From assembly GCF_000245815.1 (NCBI RefSeq), contig NZ_JH601103.1, positions 1,141,438 to 1,205,437 of the forward strand: a stretch of 64,000 nt of DNA, read 5' to 3'. This DNA comes from Dolosigranulum pigrum ATCC 51524. Its GTDB lineage: Bacteria > Bacillota > Bacilli > Lactobacillales > Carnobacteriaceae_A. The translations under genes and the position numbers were made by a program. The notes below the pieces were generated by a model. It did not search any database. It had not been told where the DNA came from and saw only the letters and a program-made list of their open reading frames with translations. Of this stretch, positions 18,937 to 30,088 are shown in pieces. The number at the start of each line of letters is the position of its first letter. The first letter of the stretch is position 1.

Positions 18937-19590
18937 TTACTCTTCAGATTCTTCGGCCTCTTCGCCTTCTTCATCTTTTTCTTCACCGATAACTTCTGGT
19001 TCTGCAACTTCTTCTTCATCTTCAGAAGTTGTAGGTTCAAGATCATCAGAAATGTCATCTGGTGGAGAAACAACAAGAACAGTTGTTTCTAGATCTTCTA
19101 GTAATTCTGCATCTTCTGGTAATTCAATATCAGAGACAAGGAGTTGATCACCAATTTCAAGTCCTGTCACGTCTAATGTTAATTCAGAAGGTGCTTTCGC
19201 AGGTGCAATTTCAAGTTCAATCTCAGAAATTGATTGCGATACATAACCCACTTCGATTGTTTCTTCTCCTGTAATGTAAACAGGGATAGCCATGGTAACT
19301 TTCTCTCCAGCCGTAAAGGCAAGCAAGTCAATATGGCGTAAGCGTGGTCTGAATGTCTCACTTGACGCATCTTTTACGAAGACTTGAAGGGTTTCGCCTT
19401 CTAAGTCAATTTCAAATACACCATTCATTCCAACTTCACGCAATGTATCTTCTACTTCTTTTAAGTCTAATAAAATAGGAGTAGATTCAACTGCTTTACC
19501 GTAAACGACGGCAGGTAATTTACCAGCGGCACGTGCTCTTTTAGAAGCACTAGTACCCGTTTGAGTACGTTTTTTTGCTGTTAATTTCAT
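18937..19590 (-). CDS. rplY: 50S ribosomal protein L25, Ctc form
   Basis: Binds 5S rRNA; the long form with a C-terminal TL5/Ctc domain is a general-stress ribosomal protein in Bacillus. The 217-aa protein shows the N-terminal L25 domain (MKLTAKKRTQTGTSASKRAR, AVVYGKAVES, FRPRLRHIDLLAF) and the beta-rich C-terminal domain (VTGLEIGDQLLVSDIELP). The last 35 residues are an extremely acidic Glu/Asp tail, typical of Lactobacillales Ctc proteins. It lies between rpoD and trmK with its own promoter and terminator. Confidence 0.95.
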   Translation of the reverse strand: MKLTAKKRTQTGTSASKRARAAGKLPAVVYGKAVESTPILLDLKEVEDTLREVGMNGVFEIDLEGETLQVFVKDASSETFRPRLRHIDLLAFTAGEKVTMAIPVYITGEETIEVGYVSQSISEIELEIAPAKAPSELTLDVTGLEIGDQLLVSDIELPEDAELLEDLETTVLVVSPPDDISDDLEPTTSEDEEEVAEPEVIGEEKDEEGEEAEESEE

Positions 19591-19661
19591 ACTTTTACCT
19601 CCAACGTTATTTTATTGAACAATTATAATCATAATATGTGTTCAAACACAAGCCAATAACT

Positions 19662-19690
19662 ATTATAACAAACTCTTGATTTGATTGCAA
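19662..19690 (-). promoter_or_regulatory. rplY promoter
   Basis: Minus strand -35 TTGCAA (19685-19690), 17-base spacer, -10 TATAAT (19662-19667), in the rpoD-rplY gap. A second TATAAT nearer the gene (about 19622-19629) could be an additional start. Confidence 0.65.
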
Positions 19691-19716
19691 AATATTTAAG
19701 CAACTATTGGCTGAAA

Positions 19717-20829
19717 TTATTCTAAGAAATCTTTTAGTTGTTTTGAACGACTTGGATGACGTAATTTACGCAACGCTTTTGCTTCAATCTGACGAATTCG
19801 CTCACGCGTCACATCAAAAACTTTCCCCACATCTTCCAATGTACGCTGACGCCCATCATCTAAGCCAAACCGCAAGCGTAAAACATTCTCTTCGCGATCT
19901 GTTAGTGTATCTAAGACATCTTTCAATTCATTTTTTAAGAGCTCATAGGCTGCATTATCAGATGGACTCAACGCATGATCATCTTCAATGAAGTCTCCTA
20001 AATGAGAATCATCTTCTTCTCCAATAGGGGTCTCCAATGATACTGGCTCCTGCGATACTTTCAAAATATTACGAACCTTCTCAGTAGGTAAGTCCATCTC
20101 TGCTCCGATCTCTTCTGGTGTTGGTTCGCGGCCTAAGTCTTGAAGTAATTGGCGCTGAATACGGACTAACTTATTAATCGTCTCCACCATATGCACTGGA
20201 ATACGAATCGTACGCGCTTGATCGGCAATAGCACGCGTAATCGCTTGGCGAATCCACCAAGTAGCGTAAGTTGAGAACTTAAATCCTTTTTGGTAATCAA
20301 ATTTCTCGACTGCCTTCATTAATCCCATATTACCTTCTTGAATCAAGTCAAGAAAACTCATTCCTCGCCCAACATATCGCTTAGCAATCGAAACAACCAA
20401 TCGCAAGTTCGCTTCTGCTAGTTCTTGTTTAGCCAATTCATCGCCTTCTTCAATTCGCTTCGCTAAGGCAACCTCTTGTTCTGCGTCGAGTAAGTCTACT
20501 CGTCCAATTTCCTTTAAGTACATACGCACAGGATCATTGATTTTAACGCCAGGTGGGGCAATCATTTCTTCTTCTTTTGCTTCTTCAACAACTTCTTCTT
20601 CTTTTGCCACTTGCTTAGCTAGCGGGTTTCCTTCTTCATCGACAACCCCGACCCCTTCATCTTCGAAGGATTGGACAACTTTATCCATCGCTTCGCTATC
20701 TAATTCGAATGGCTCTGCAATTTCTTTTGATAATTTGACATAAGAAATTGTATTGTTTTCACTAGCTTTTGCTTTTTTAATTAACTCTTTTGTTTTCTTT
20801 GCTGCTTGTTGGTTCTCGATTGTAGCCAT
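19717..20829 (-). CDS. rpoD: RNA polymerase primary sigma factor (SigA/RpoD)
   Basis: Housekeeping sigma-70 factor that directs RNA polymerase to the TTGACA/TATAAT promoters seen throughout this window. The 370-aa length is typical of Firmicutes SigA. Region 1.1 is at the N-terminus with an acidic linker. Region 1.2 to 2 runs [16 protein letters not shown] to [17 protein letters not shown], region 3 begins [16 protein letters not shown], and region 4.2 ends [18 protein letters not shown]. It follows dnaG by 4 bases, the conserved dnaG-rpoD arrangement. Its AGGGGG ribosome site lies within the last codons of dnaG. Confidence 0.98.
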   Translation of the reverse strand: MATIENQQAAKKTKELIKKAKASENNTISYVKLSKEIAEPFELDSEAMDKVVQSFEDEGVGVVDEEGNPLAKQVAKEEEVVEEAKEEEMIAPPGVKINDPVRMYLKEIGRVDLLDAEQEVALAKRIEEGDELAKQELAEANLRLVVSIAKRYVGRGMSFLDLIQEGNMGLMKAVEKFDYQKGFKFSTYATWWIRQAITRAIADQARTIRIPVHMVETINKLVRIQRQLLQDLGREPTPEEIGAEMDLPTEKVRNILKVSQEPVSLETPIGEEDDSHLGDFIEDDHALSPSDNAAYELLKNELKDVLDTLTDREENVLRLRFGLDDGRQRTLEDVGKVFDVTRERIRQIEAKALRKLRHPSRSKQLKDFLE

Positions 20830-20833
20830 ATTA

Positions 20834-22720
20834 TTAATTGCCCCCTGAATAGTTTAAATTTTTTAACGTGCGGTTTAAATTAATCATTTCGATGGTGAGC
20901 GATAGTTCTTTATTTGCATCACCTTGTTTTTGTGCCATTTTTAAGGCTTCTTGTTTGTCCTTGATTTTTTGTTGCAATGGATAGACTTCTTGAATCATAT
21001 GAATATAATCGGCCATTTCTTGTTTAGTCGGCTCTTCACTTAACTCCTGCCACATAATATCAGAGACGATATTCTTTAAGCGACTATCCGACAGATAATC
21101 GACAAAGGATTCCAACGGCTTTTCGTCAGCACGAAAGTCCTCATAAAGAATAAATAATCGCTGGTAATGCGCATGCGCAAAAGAAAAATCATCTGTTAAT
21201 TCATTCAACAATAACCAAGCATGATCGTGATAAAATAAGCGATTTAATAAATTTTCTTCGGCTCTTTCAACTTGGGTCTTCGGTGGTGTTTGTGCATATG
21301 ATTGATAACTTGCTGGCGATTCAGGTGTAGGAAAGTTACGTTGCTGTTCTAGATCCCTTATTCGCTTTTGATGTTGCTGAACCGTACTCGATTGGACTTG
21401 CCGATCAATTGATTCGTACGCAATATTAAACTCTTCTGCCAATTCTTTTATATACACATCTCGCTCAATCGGCGAGTCAAGCTTGGCAAGTTCAGTTGCC
21501 ATTTGTTGTACATACTTTACACTTTCAGACTCGTTATTTAAGTTATAATCTTGACGCCAATAGGTCATTAAGAATGCAAAATGCGAATCGCGCCCATTTT
21601 GGATAAAGTTCACGAACGCTTCACTTCCCCGGTCATGAATAAATTCATCCGGATCTAATCCATTGGGGAAGCTCGCCACTTCAATCGTTAGCTCGCTCTT
21701 TTGTGTAATAAAATCAATGAGGCGTTTAGTGGATTCTCTACCTGCTTCATCGCCATCATAAGCAATGACAATGGTGTCAGCTAGTTGACTAATAACTTGT
21801 AGGTGTTCGGCGGTTAGAGCTGTTCCCATCGATGCAACACCATTTTTTATCCCCGCTTCCCAAGCAGAGATAACATCCATAAATCCTTCAAATAAGACAA
21901 CTTCTTTTGTCTGACGAATCGTTGACTTTGCTTTATCATAATTAAATAATATTTTTCGCTTATTAAATAATTTGGTCTCAGGACTATTTAAATACTTTGC
22001 CCGATTTTGCGCTGCTGGGCTATCCTGAAATACTCGTCCTGAAAAACCAATTGTATGCCCGCTATGATTGCGAATGGGAAACATAATACGATTGGCAAAC
22101 CGATCCTTAAACGTATCATCTGGATGGTGTCGCTCAGAAAACAGGCCACTTTGTGCTAAGAGATCATCTGACAACTCAAGCTCATCATTGCCTTCCAACA
22201 TGATTTGAGTATAATCCCGCTGTTTAGGTGAATAGCCAATGTGGAACTCTTCCAATAATTCACGAGACATCCCTCGTTCTTGCGTTAAATAATCATACGC
22301 ATCGCTACCACCTTGTCCACTCATCAGTAGATGATGATAAAATTCAGCCACTTTCTCATGAATAGCTGTTAGTTTATAGGTTAAGGAATCCTGCGTAGTT
22401 CCTTGATTAAGCACTTGATGTTTTAATTGATCATTGATTGGTACATTTGCCATCTCAGCCACTTTAAAAACTGACTCAACAAATGATATATTTTCTATTT
22501 CTTGAATAAAGCCAAAAACATTCCCTCCACGCTTACAGCTAAAACATTTATAAATTTGTTTTTGTTCGCTAACTGATAGTGAAGGTGTATTATCTTCATG
22601 AAAAGGGCAATGAGCAAAGTGGTTGCGCCCTGATTTTTGTAAATCAACGTATTGACCGACAACCTCTTTAATATTCGCTTGATTGCGAATACGATCGATC
22701 AGCTCATCTGACAGTCGCAT
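20834..22720 (-). CDS. dnaG: DNA primase
   Basis: Synthesises RNA primers at the replication fork. The 628-aa protein has the CHC2 zinc finger near the N-terminus ([10 protein letters not shown] and CFSCKRGG), the RNA-polymerase core, a Toprim domain ([13 protein letters not shown] and [12 protein letters not shown]) with the metal-binding acidic residues, and a C-terminal helicase-interaction region. It is first gene of the dnaG-rpoD operon behind a strong promoter at 22767-22795 and an AAGGAG site. Confidence 0.97.
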   Translation of the reverse strand: MRLSDELIDRIRNQANIKEVVGQYVDLQKSGRNHFAHCPFHEDNTPSLSVSEQKQIYKCFSCKRGGNVFGFIQEIENISFVESVFKVAEMANVPINDQLKHQVLNQGTTQDSLTYKLTAIHEKVAEFYHHLLMSGQGGSDAYDYLTQERGMSRELLEEFHIGYSPKQRDYTQIMLEGNDELELSDDLLAQSGLFSERHHPDDTFKDRFANRIMFPIRNHSGHTIGFSGRVFQDSPAAQNRAKYLNSPETKLFNKRKILFNYDKAKSTIRQTKEVVLFEGFMDVISAWEAGIKNGVASMGTALTAEHLQVISQLADTIVIAYDGDEAGRESTKRLIDFITQKSELTIEVASFPNGLDPDEFIHDRGSEAFVNFIQNGRDSHFAFLMTYWRQDYNLNNESESVKYVQQMATELAKLDSPIERDVYIKELAEEFNIAYESIDRQVQSSTVQQHQKRIRDLEQQRNFPTPESPASYQSYAQTPPKTQVERAEENLLNRLFYHDHAWLLLNELTDDFSFAHAHYQRLFILYEDFRADEKPLESFVDYLSDSRLKNIVSDIMWQELSEEPTKQEMADYIHMIQEVYPLQQKIKDKQEALKMAQKQGDANKELSLTIEMINLNRTLKNLNYSGGN

Positions 22721-22766
22721 AGCCTCACGCTCCTTCCCCTTATTTCGTCATTTTTTAGCATGGCTT

Positions 22767-22795
22767 ATTATAGCATACCGTCTGCTTAGTGTAAA
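22767..22795 (-). promoter_or_regulatory. dnaG-rpoD promoter
   Basis: Minus strand -35 TTTACA (22790-22795), 17-base spacer, -10 TATAAT (22767-22772). It lies about 47 bases before the dnaG ATG in the 95-base gap after the SNF2 gene. Confidence 0.8.
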
Positions 22796-22815
22796 TAATG
22801 AGTATGTCTACTATT

Positions 22816-25800
22816 TTATTCAAAATCTAACAACCGCAAAATTTCTTCTTTTGATAAGCTTGAAATTTGCTTGTTCGCACCAGTTTCGATAACTGAATCG
22901 ATTAGCTCACGCTTCTTCTCTTGTAGTTCATTAATACGCTCTTCAATGGTCCCCCGTGAAATTAAGCGCAAGACTTGAACGGCATTCTTTTGGCCAAAGC
23001 GGTGCACACGATCAGCTGCTTGATCTTCAATCGCCGGGTTCCACCATGAATCATACAGAATCACCGTATCTCCTCCCGTTAGATTAATACCTGTTCCTCC
23101 AGCTTTCAATGAAATTAAGAACAGATCTTTTTCCCCTTCATTGAAGCGGGCGGTTAATTCTAAGCGATCTTCTTTTTTAGTCTGTCCATCCAAGTAATGA
23201 TAATCCATATCGATTTCACTTAACTTTTGTTTAATAATGTCCAGCATTTTCGTAAATTGGGAGAATAAAACAACGCGTTTCCCATTTTCTTTTGCTTCTT
23301 GCAAGTATTCCATTAAGCGCTCCAGCTTAGCAGACTCTCCATCATAATCATCAGTAACAAGACTTGGATGACAACAAATTTGGCGAAGACGTGTCATACC
23401 GGCTAGCACACGGATACTATTGGATTCGAAGCTCTCTTGATCCAGTAATTCTTGGACCTCATTGCGAATCACTTTCAATTGCGCTTGATACAAGCGTTTT
23501 TGTTCTGATTCTAATTCAATGTATTCAGTTGTTTCTGTTTTCTCAGGTAAGTCATCCAGAACTTGACCTTTTAGACGGCGCAGAACGAATGGTTTAATAC
23601 GCACCGAGATGTCATCCGTTTCTAATTGTTTGAATGATGATTTATCCGAGAACAAACCCGGTTGAACAATCGAAAAGAGTGTCCATAATTCATCTAAGTT
23701 ATTCTCAATCGGCGTCCCAGATAACGCGAATTTATTCGTGGCATGTACGCGGTGAACAGCCTTAGTTGTTTTGGCTGATGCATTCTTAACATTTTGTGAT
23801 TCATCAAGGACTGCTGTTTCGAAGTGAATATCGCCATACAATTCCCCATCACGTTGAATCAACGGATAACTCGTAATCCAAATCCCATCATCCGCCTCTT
23901 TCATCTGTGCAATAAGCTCTTGACGTTCTTCAATATTGCCGGTAATAATTTCCGGATTTAATGATGGGGCGAATTTTTTAAATTCATACTGCCAATTGTA
24001 CAACACACTGGATGGGCAGACGATTAAATACTTACCACCCTGCTCATTATATTTCGATAAGATGAAAGTAATAATTTGTAGGGTCTTACCTAGTCCCATA
24101 TCATCAGCTAACACCCCACCGAATTGATACGCATCGAGTGCTTTAAGCCATTTAAACCCTACTTCTTGATACGGACGTAATTCGGTTTGGATCCCATTTG
24201 GAATTGTAAAATTTTGCTCTTTCGGCTCTAAGAGCGATTTTGTCATCTGAATAAACTGTTCGCTCTTTTCGACATTTGCATCTTCTAAGAAAGATAACCC
24301 TTTATATAGCGGGACTTGCATATGTTTTTTCATATCATCTGCTTTCAGATCAAGACGCGAAGTCGCTTTTTTCAATTCTTGGAATTCTTCAGACTGTAAG
24401 TTCAAGATCGATCCTGAAGATAATTTATGGAATTGTTTGTTTGTCTGATTAAGCTGGCGGATAATAGCAGGAAGTTCATCTTCTGAAATATCTTCCAAAT
24501 TAAAACTGATCTCTAATAGATTTGAGTCTGGGTTAACATCGATCGAAATAGGTTGATTATTCTTACGACGATAACGCAAGCGTTTAGCACTATCAGACAT
24601 GTAAATATCAAAAATTTCGGAAAATTCAGGGACTCCATTATAAATAATATAGCTAATTTCTTGGGTGCCAGAAATTTCCCATTTTGACTCTACAACAGTT
24701 GAAGCTTGAATAAATTGTTGTAAGTAGCGTAATAATTTTGCTTCCGTCTCAATTGCACGAACCATAATTTTTTCCGTCTGATTGGAATCCTCTTGATCAC
24801 TTAATGGATGCACTGTCAACGCTCCATATTTAAAGACTGGTTCAATCAATAGAGTATCGTTTTCATAATCAAGATATAATTCTGGCTGAATATCTTCTTT
24901 GAAGGTTAATTTTTGAACGTCGCTATCCATTTTCACGTCGAGTACTGATTGGATAACCGGATAGACCTCACTTAGAAATTCAGTTAAATCAATATTTCGC
25001 AAAGCAATCGCCTGATACTGATTATCCTTAAATAATTCAATTATATTTTTCATCAATGTATAATGTTGCTGGTCAAAGGTATAAAAATGATGATCTAATT
25101 CAATCATATGTGCTTGATCATAGAAGCGCAAAGTTGATTCACGAGGGTCATGCCCTTGCAAATCAAAATAAAAGCGCGTTCCTTGCTTACTTAATGAACA
25201 AGACAGCGGAAAGTCCTCCGTCCCGTGGTCAAATTGAATCTCTTCTAAGTTACTCACATTAGTAATCGAACTTGGCGGTCGATCGAAACGGATAAATCCC
25301 CCCTCTGTCGCTTGCATTTTTTCAAGCAATTGAGGAACATACAACTCTGGAATTTCGATTTGATTTTTATTCGTATAACTGATTTCGTAACCGGATTGAG
25401 TTAATGAACGCGTCATGTTATAGATCATATAGATCATCTCTAGGATGTCGCGATCCTCATCTGTAATATAAAAGTCACTCGGAGTAAAGGCAAACTGCTT
25501 CCCAAATTCATGTGCTTTACCGTCAAGTAGTTGTCCGATAATGTAAGGAATATTTTTGATCACATACAAATGATCCACCCCTACGCGTAAATAAAACTCG
25601 AACTGCTTATTGAAAGACGTAATATTCGCATTTAAGACGAATTCAAAATTAACTCGTTCTTTATTAATAACGGATAAATGATGAACTGAACTAGTTTGAG
25701 CAATTTGTTTTAAATCTTGCAGGACCGCACTACTGCGACTGCTTGCTGTTTGTTTAGAGGTGGATTTTTGAGGCTTTTCGTCTTTTTTTAGCTCGTCTTT

Positions 25801-26100
25801 TTTAATATTATTTAAGTGCAACATACTACAGACCACATGCTTGCAAGCACCAGAATATTGTTGAAATGCTGGGCATGTACAGTGATATTTGCGTGCGACA
25901 CCATTTTTTAAGAAGCTAATCTGGGTTTTATAATGATCTGCCTTCCCTTTGACATGGAAGACAATCGTGCGATCTTCTTCATCCACTCCAAGATTTTTCA
26001 CGGCACCATTATCATATAGCGTCTGCCCACGATTAAAGACCGTTTTGTTGGTGGCTAATGATTTTATTGTCGATTCTGGAAAAAATTGCTTTTTAAACAC
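22816..26100 (-). CDS. SNF2-family DEAD/DEAH helicase with SWIM zinc finger
   Basis: The 1094-aa protein starts with a SWIM zinc finger around residues 70-95 (HCTCPAFQQ then GACKHVVC, a CxCx(n)CxH pattern). A long middle region resembles the SNF2-associated bacterial N-terminal domain. The C-terminal half is a full SF2 ATPase motor: GVLADDMGLGKTLQI, SYPLIQRDG, VLDESQNVKN as Walker B, ALSGTPIENNLDELW, FSQFTKMLDI, and DRVHRFGQKNAVQV. Proteins of this type are widespread in Firmicutes as possible RNA polymerase or DNA remodelling factors, but the biochemical role is unsettled. It starts with GTG at 26100 behind AAAGGA, and has its own extended -10 promoter. Confidence 0.9.
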   Translation of the reverse strand: MFKKQFFPESTIKSLATNKTVFNRGQTLYDNGAVKNLGVDEEDRTIVFHVKGKADHYKTQISFLKNGVARKYHCTCPAFQQYSGACKHVVCSMLHLNNIKKDELKKDEKPQKSTSKQTASSRSSAVLQDLKQIAQTSSVHHLSVINKERVNFEFVLNANITSFNKQFEFYLRVGVDHLYVIKNIPYIIGQLLDGKAHEFGKQFAFTPSDFYITDEDRDILEMIYMIYNMTRSLTQSGYEISYTNKNQIEIPELYVPQLLEKMQATEGGFIRFDRPPSSITNVSNLEEIQFDHGTEDFPLSCSLSKQGTRFYFDLQGHDPRESTLRFYDQAHMIELDHHFYTFDQQHYTLMKNIIELFKDNQYQAIALRNIDLTEFLSEVYPVIQSVLDVKMDSDVQKLTFKEDIQPELYLDYENDTLLIEPVFKYGALTVHPLSDQEDSNQTEKIMVRAIETEAKLLRYLQQFIQASTVVESKWEISGTQEISYIIYNGVPEFSEIFDIYMSDSAKRLRYRRKNNQPISIDVNPDSNLLEISFNLEDISEDELPAIIRQLNQTNKQFHKLSSGSILNLQSEEFQELKKATSRLDLKADDMKKHMQVPLYKGLSFLEDANVEKSEQFIQMTKSLLEPKEQNFTIPNGIQTELRPYQEVGFKWLKALDAYQFGGVLADDMGLGKTLQIITFILSKYNEQGGKYLIVCPSSVLYNWQYEFKKFAPSLNPEIITGNIEERQELIAQMKEADDGIWITSYPLIQRDGELYGDIHFETAVLDESQNVKNASAKTTKAVHRVHATNKFALSGTPIENNLDELWTLFSIVQPGLFSDKSSFKQLETDDISVRIKPFVLRRLKGQVLDDLPEKTETTEYIELESEQKRLYQAQLKVIRNEVQELLDQESFESNSIRVLAGMTRLRQICCHPSLVTDDYDGESAKLERLMEYLQEAKENGKRVVLFSQFTKMLDIIKQKLSEIDMDYHYLDGQTKKEDRLELTARFNEGEKDLFLISLKAGGTGINLTGGDTVILYDSWWNPAIEDQAADRVHRFGQKNAVQVLRLISRGTIEERINELQEKKRELIDSVIETGANKQISSLSKEEILRLLDFE

Positions 26101-26135
26101 ATTATTCAGTCCTTTACTCCTTAGTTCGTCAACCC

Positions 26136-26144
26136 ATTATAACA
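26136..26144 (-). promoter_or_regulatory. Extended -10 promoter of the SNF2 gene
   Basis: Minus strand TGTTATAAT at 26144-26136 (TG-N-TATAAT), about 35 bases before the GTG start. The -35 region is poor. Confidence 0.55.
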
Positions 26145-26236
26145 AAGATTCGCTGAAAAGCCCAATCATACGCTAAAGTTGCAAGTTTTTTGCGCGTATA
26201 ATTGAGCTAATTCATTAGATTTCTTTATAACAATTT

Positions 26237-27952
26237 TTACATTGAGAATTGTGCATCATACAATCCTTTATAGACACCATCCTGTGCGATCAATTCATCA
26301 TGTGTTCCCATTTCTTCAATCCCGTTCTCCGTCACCACAAAAATACGATCCGCATTTTTTATCGTCGCAAGTCGGTGAGCAATAATGAGGGTGGTGCGTC
26401 CCTCGGATAAATCATCAAGAGCCTCTTGAATTGCCTGTTCTGTCTCTGTATCGAGGGCAGAAGTTGCTTCATCTAAGATCAAAATCGGTGGATTCTTCAA
26501 GAACATACGCGCGATCGATAGACGTTGCTTCTGTCCTCCTGAAAGTTTCACTCCACGTTCTCCAATAATCGTATCTAGCCCTTTCGGTAAGCTATCAATC
26601 GTCTCTTCCAAATAAGCTAGCTTAATGGCTGCACGAACTTCTGCATCGTTAGCATCTAGTTTGCCGTATTTAACATTTTCACGAATCGTCCCCGGGAATA
26701 AAAAGACATCTTGTTGTACGACTCCGATTTGTTCACGTAAGGATTGAACGGTTAAATCTTCGATATTATATCCGTCAATCGTAATAGATCCCGCATCTAA
26801 TTGATAAAATCGTGGCAGTAAATTGGTGATCGTCGTTTTCCCAGCCCCACTTGGACCAACGAAAGCAATTGTTTCACCTGCCTCAATTTGAAAATTAATG
26901 TCTTCTAGAATTGAGTTGCCCTCTTCGTACTGGAAACCAACTTGTTCGTAATGAATATTTCCCTCAAGTTCACTAACTTCCAGGGCATTTGGTGAGTTTT
27001 GGACAGTTGGTTGCGTATTAATTTCTTGTTTAAATCGCTTGAATCCGGCAATCCCTTTCGGATACATTTCAATCATTGTATTTATTTTTTCGATCGGGCG
27101 AACTAAAATATTTGAGAATAGAATGAACGCTACCATATCTCCGTTCGTAATATCACCTTGAATCGTGTAATAAGCACCGAAAAATAACGCAAATAAAGTA
27201 ATCAAACGCATTAAAATATAGTTATAGGCATTCGAAATTCCCATCATTTTGTAAAATAGAAACTTTGAGGCTTTGTATGCTTGATTGATCTTACCAAAAC
27301 GTCCTTGTTCGTATTCTTCATTAGCAAAAGCTTGCACTACACGAACGCCACCAACAGATGCTTCAATCCCGGCACTGAAATCAGCTAAGTCATCGTAAAT
27401 CCGATTATTCACATGTGTCATCCGTTTATTAAAAAACACTAATGCTAAAATAATAAATGGAACTAAGATGAACGTCATAATCGCCAACTTCACATGAATA
27501 TTCAGCATTAAAACGAATGCCCCCAGCAGCGTAAAGCTAGTAATAAAAATATCTTCTGGGCCATGGTGAGCTACTTCTGAAATTTCAAACAAATCACTAG
27601 TCAAGCGGGTAATTAATTTTCCTGTTTCACGATTATCGAAATAATCAAATCCTTGACGTTGAATATGATTGTATAAATCTTGACGCATATCCGCTTCAAT
27701 ATTAACACCTAAACTATGCCCATAGTAGATTACAATATAATGTAAAATCGTATTCAAAACATATACCGACAACAGTCCCAATGAGATTGCAATAATCATT
27801 GACCAGTTGCCTGTAGGTAATATCTTATTAATGGTGGACTGTACCATAATAGGAAAAGCTAACTCCAAAATGGCAACAATAATTGCACAACTAAAATCTA
27901 ACAAAAACAACTTCTTATATGGCCTATAATACGCCATAAAATCTCTTAACAT
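26237..27952 (-). CDS. ABC exporter half-transporter (permease-ATPase fusion)
   Basis: Type IV (MsbA-like) ABC exporter half-molecule: about six membrane helices in the first 300 residues, then an ATPase domain with Walker A FVGPSGAGKTTITN, signature GVKLSGGQKQRLSIARM, Walker B ILILDEATSALD and the H-loop IIAHRLATI. It is likely a multidrug or lipid exporter acting as a homodimer, since no second half-transporter is adjacent. The longest frame would start at 27973 inside the spacer after the terminator palindrome; GGAAGGAG with 7-base spacing points instead to ATG 27952 (MLRDFMAYYRPYKK, 571 aa). The substrate is not readable from sequence. Confidence 0.9.
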   Translation of the reverse strand: MLRDFMAYYRPYKKLFLLDFSCAIIVAILELAFPIMVQSTINKILPTGNWSMIIAISLGLLSVYVLNTILHYIVIYYGHSLGVNIEADMRQDLYNHIQRQGFDYFDNRETGKLITRLTSDLFEISEVAHHGPEDIFITSFTLLGAFVLMLNIHVKLAIMTFILVPFIILALVFFNKRMTHVNNRIYDDLADFSAGIEASVGGVRVVQAFANEEYEQGRFGKINQAYKASKFLFYKMMGISNAYNYILMRLITLFALFFGAYYTIQGDITNGDMVAFILFSNILVRPIEKINTMIEMYPKGIAGFKRFKQEINTQPTVQNSPNALEVSELEGNIHYEQVGFQYEEGNSILEDINFQIEAGETIAFVGPSGAGKTTITNLLPRFYQLDAGSITIDGYNIEDLTVQSLREQIGVVQQDVFLFPGTIRENVKYGKLDANDAEVRAAIKLAYLEETIDSLPKGLDTIIGERGVKLSGGQKQRLSIARMFLKNPPILILDEATSALDTETEQAIQEALDDLSEGRTTLIIAHRLATIKNADRIFVVTENGIEEMGTHDELIAQDGVYKGLYDAQFSM

Positions 27953-27975
27953 ATAGACTCTCCTTCCTTTCATAC

Positions 27976-28003
27976 AAAAAGGCTTGAGTACTCAAGCCTT
28001 TTT
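27976..28003 (-). terminator. Terminator after glyS
   Basis: A fully palindromic 28-base element (13-bp arms around TA) with A5 and T5 ends. It works in either direction but serves glyS on the minus strand. It lies directly before the ABC exporter, whose transcription must therefore restart or read through. Confidence 0.85.
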
Positions 28004-28012
28004 GTAAATCGT

Positions 28013-30088
28013 TTATTTCACCACTAAATGACTAAAGACAGCAAAGTCTTGTGCCAAGTGATTAATTCGTTTCAATAACATTTGACGGTTAGCTTTCACC
28101 AGAGAATCGTCTGCATTAACCATATTCTCTTCAAAAAATTGATCGATCAGAGGACTCAATTGACGCAAATGATCAAAACGACTTTCGGCAACCTGATGCT
28201 GTTCGTAGTCAGATTCTGCAGCAACAAGCGCTTCATACAAGGCGCGTTCGGATGCTGTTTGGAATTTATCTGGCTCAATTGACTGTTCCAACAATAAGCC
28301 ATCTGCCATATTGTTAATTCGCGTGAATGATTCGCCAATTAATTTATAGTCTGTCTCAGATTGGGCATGAGTGAGAACTTTTGCTTTTTCTATCACTTGT
28401 AGTGGATCTAATGTTGAAGTACTTAATACCGCTTGACGAATATCGTATGGTGTATTCGACTCATCCTCCAGTAATTGGTCGAGACGCCCTTTGAAGAATT
28501 GTAATAGATCTTCTTTATGTGCATAAAAACCTGCTTTTATATCTTCTGCTACTGTAATTGTCTCCATTAAGTCATCCATCAAATCGCCAAGTGACAATGA
28601 TAACTGATGATCTACAAGTATACGAATAACCCCCAGCGCATTACGGCGCAAGGCATGTGGATCATTGGACCCTGTTGGAATAAGACCAATTGCAAAAAAC
28701 AGCATTAACATCTCTAGCTTGTCAGCTAAGGCTAATAATACGCCTGCTTCACTTTGTGGCAGTGATCCATTCGCATGTGTTGGCATATAATGTTCTTCAA
28801 TTGCTTGAGCAACAGTCTCACTCTCACCACGTTCACGCGCATAGACAGATCCAATATATCCTTGCAACTTCGAGAATTCACCAACTACATTTGTCATTAA
28901 ATCAAATTTATATATATCACCTGCTCGCTGAAGTGTTTCTCTTACTTCAGATGACATATTGAGTTTTTCAGCTAGTGCAAGTGCTATTTCTTTCACGCGC
29001 ACTTGTTTCTGACGTAAGTGGCCTAGCTTCTCTTGATACATAGAGGTCTCTAATTGCTTGACGAATGCTTCAATCGTCACTTGTTTATCCTCTTCATAGA
29101 AGAACTTCGCATCCTCTAAGCGAGCTACTAACACCTTTTCGTTCCCTTTTACCACTTGTTCTAAATAAGCTTCATCGCCATTGCGCACGCCGATAAAGTA
29201 TGGTAAGAATGCTCCGGTTGATTCATCACGAACTGGGAAATAGCGTTGATGATCTGCCATAGATGTTTCTAAAATCTTCTCCGGTACTTCTAAGAATCCT
29301 GCATCAAATTGACCGTAAAAAACAGTTGGATACTCCACTAAGTTCGTAACTTCCTCGAGAAGTGATGGTATATTAGGAACTTGCCAACCATTATCTTGAC
29401 ACAACTCACGAATTTGACTCTGAATGGCTGTGCGACGTGTCTGGTAATGAGCAATAACATATTGTTCCAATAATTTTTCTTCGTATTGATCGGGGTGCTC
29501 CAGTAAAATTTCTTCTCCTAAGAAACGGTGTCCCCAAGTCGTATTGGAAGCTTCTATACCGAATAAAGATGTCGGAACTACCGAGTCATCCAGTAGAGAA
29601 ATCAACCAATGAACAGGTCGAATATAACGTTCACTGCGAGTGCCCCACTTCATACTGACTGGAAATGATAACTGCTTCGCAATAGTCACTATATCGCCGA
29701 TAACGGCTTCGGTAGCTTGGCCGACAATTTGTTTTTCGATAAAAACGTATGGTACGCCGTCAACATCTTTAAAGACGATATCGTCCACCTCAACGCCTTG
29801 CCCTTTTGAAAATCCGATTGCTGCTTCAGTCCAATTCCCTTCATGATCTTGAGCAATTTTTTTGGCAGGCCCCTTAATGACTTCCAGTTGATCTTCTTGT
29901 CGCTCAGCTAGTCCATTAATACGCACGGCTAAACGTCGCGGAGTAGAAAATGTTTCAATTGTTTCATAAGCGAGTCGAACCTCAGCTAAGAATAATTCAG
30001 TCTTCGCTTGTAATTGTTGTTCGAGGCCTAAAATCATCTGAGCAGGCATCTCTTCTAAGCCAATTTCGAATAAATATGTGTGTGTCAT
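28013..30088 (-). CDS. glyS: Glycyl-tRNA synthetase beta subunit
   Basis: Beta subunit of the alpha2beta2 bacterial-type glycyl-tRNA synthetase, responsible for tRNA recognition. The 691-aa length is normal. Family blocks include YLFEIGLEEMPAQMI at the N-terminus, STPRRLAVRI, PVSMKWGTRSERYIRPVHW and the HD-type segment GEFSKLQGYIGSVYARERG. The ATG shares one base with the glyQ stop (TAATG). Both are expressed from the T-box-controlled transcript starting upstream of glyQ. Confidence 0.97.
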   Translation of the reverse strand: MTHTYLFEIGLEEMPAQMILGLEQQLQAKTELFLAEVRLAYETIETFSTPRRLAVRINGLAERQEDQLEVIKGPAKKIAQDHEGNWTEAAIGFSKGQGVEVDDIVFKDVDGVPYVFIEKQIVGQATEAVIGDIVTIAKQLSFPVSMKWGTRSERYIRPVHWLISLLDDSVVPTSLFGIEASNTTWGHRFLGEEILLEHPDQYEEKLLEQYVIAHYQTRRTAIQSQIRELCQDNGWQVPNIPSLLEEVTNLVEYPTVFYGQFDAGFLEVPEKILETSMADHQRYFPVRDESTGAFLPYFIGVRNGDEAYLEQVVKGNEKVLVARLEDAKFFYEEDKQVTIEAFVKQLETSMYQEKLGHLRQKQVRVKEIALALAEKLNMSSEVRETLQRAGDIYKFDLMTNVVGEFSKLQGYIGSVYARERGESETVAQAIEEHYMPTHANGSLPQSEAGVLLALADKLEMLMLFFAIGLIPTGSNDPHALRRNALGVIRILVDHQLSLSLGDLMDDLMETITVAEDIKAGFYAHKEDLLQFFKGRLDQLLEDESNTPYDIRQAVLSTSTLDPLQVIEKAKVLTHAQSETDYKLIGESFTRINNMADGLLLEQSIEPDKFQTASERALYEALVAAESDYEQHQVAESRFDHLRQLSPLIDQFFEENMVNADDSLVKANRQMLLKRINHLAQDFAVFSHLVVK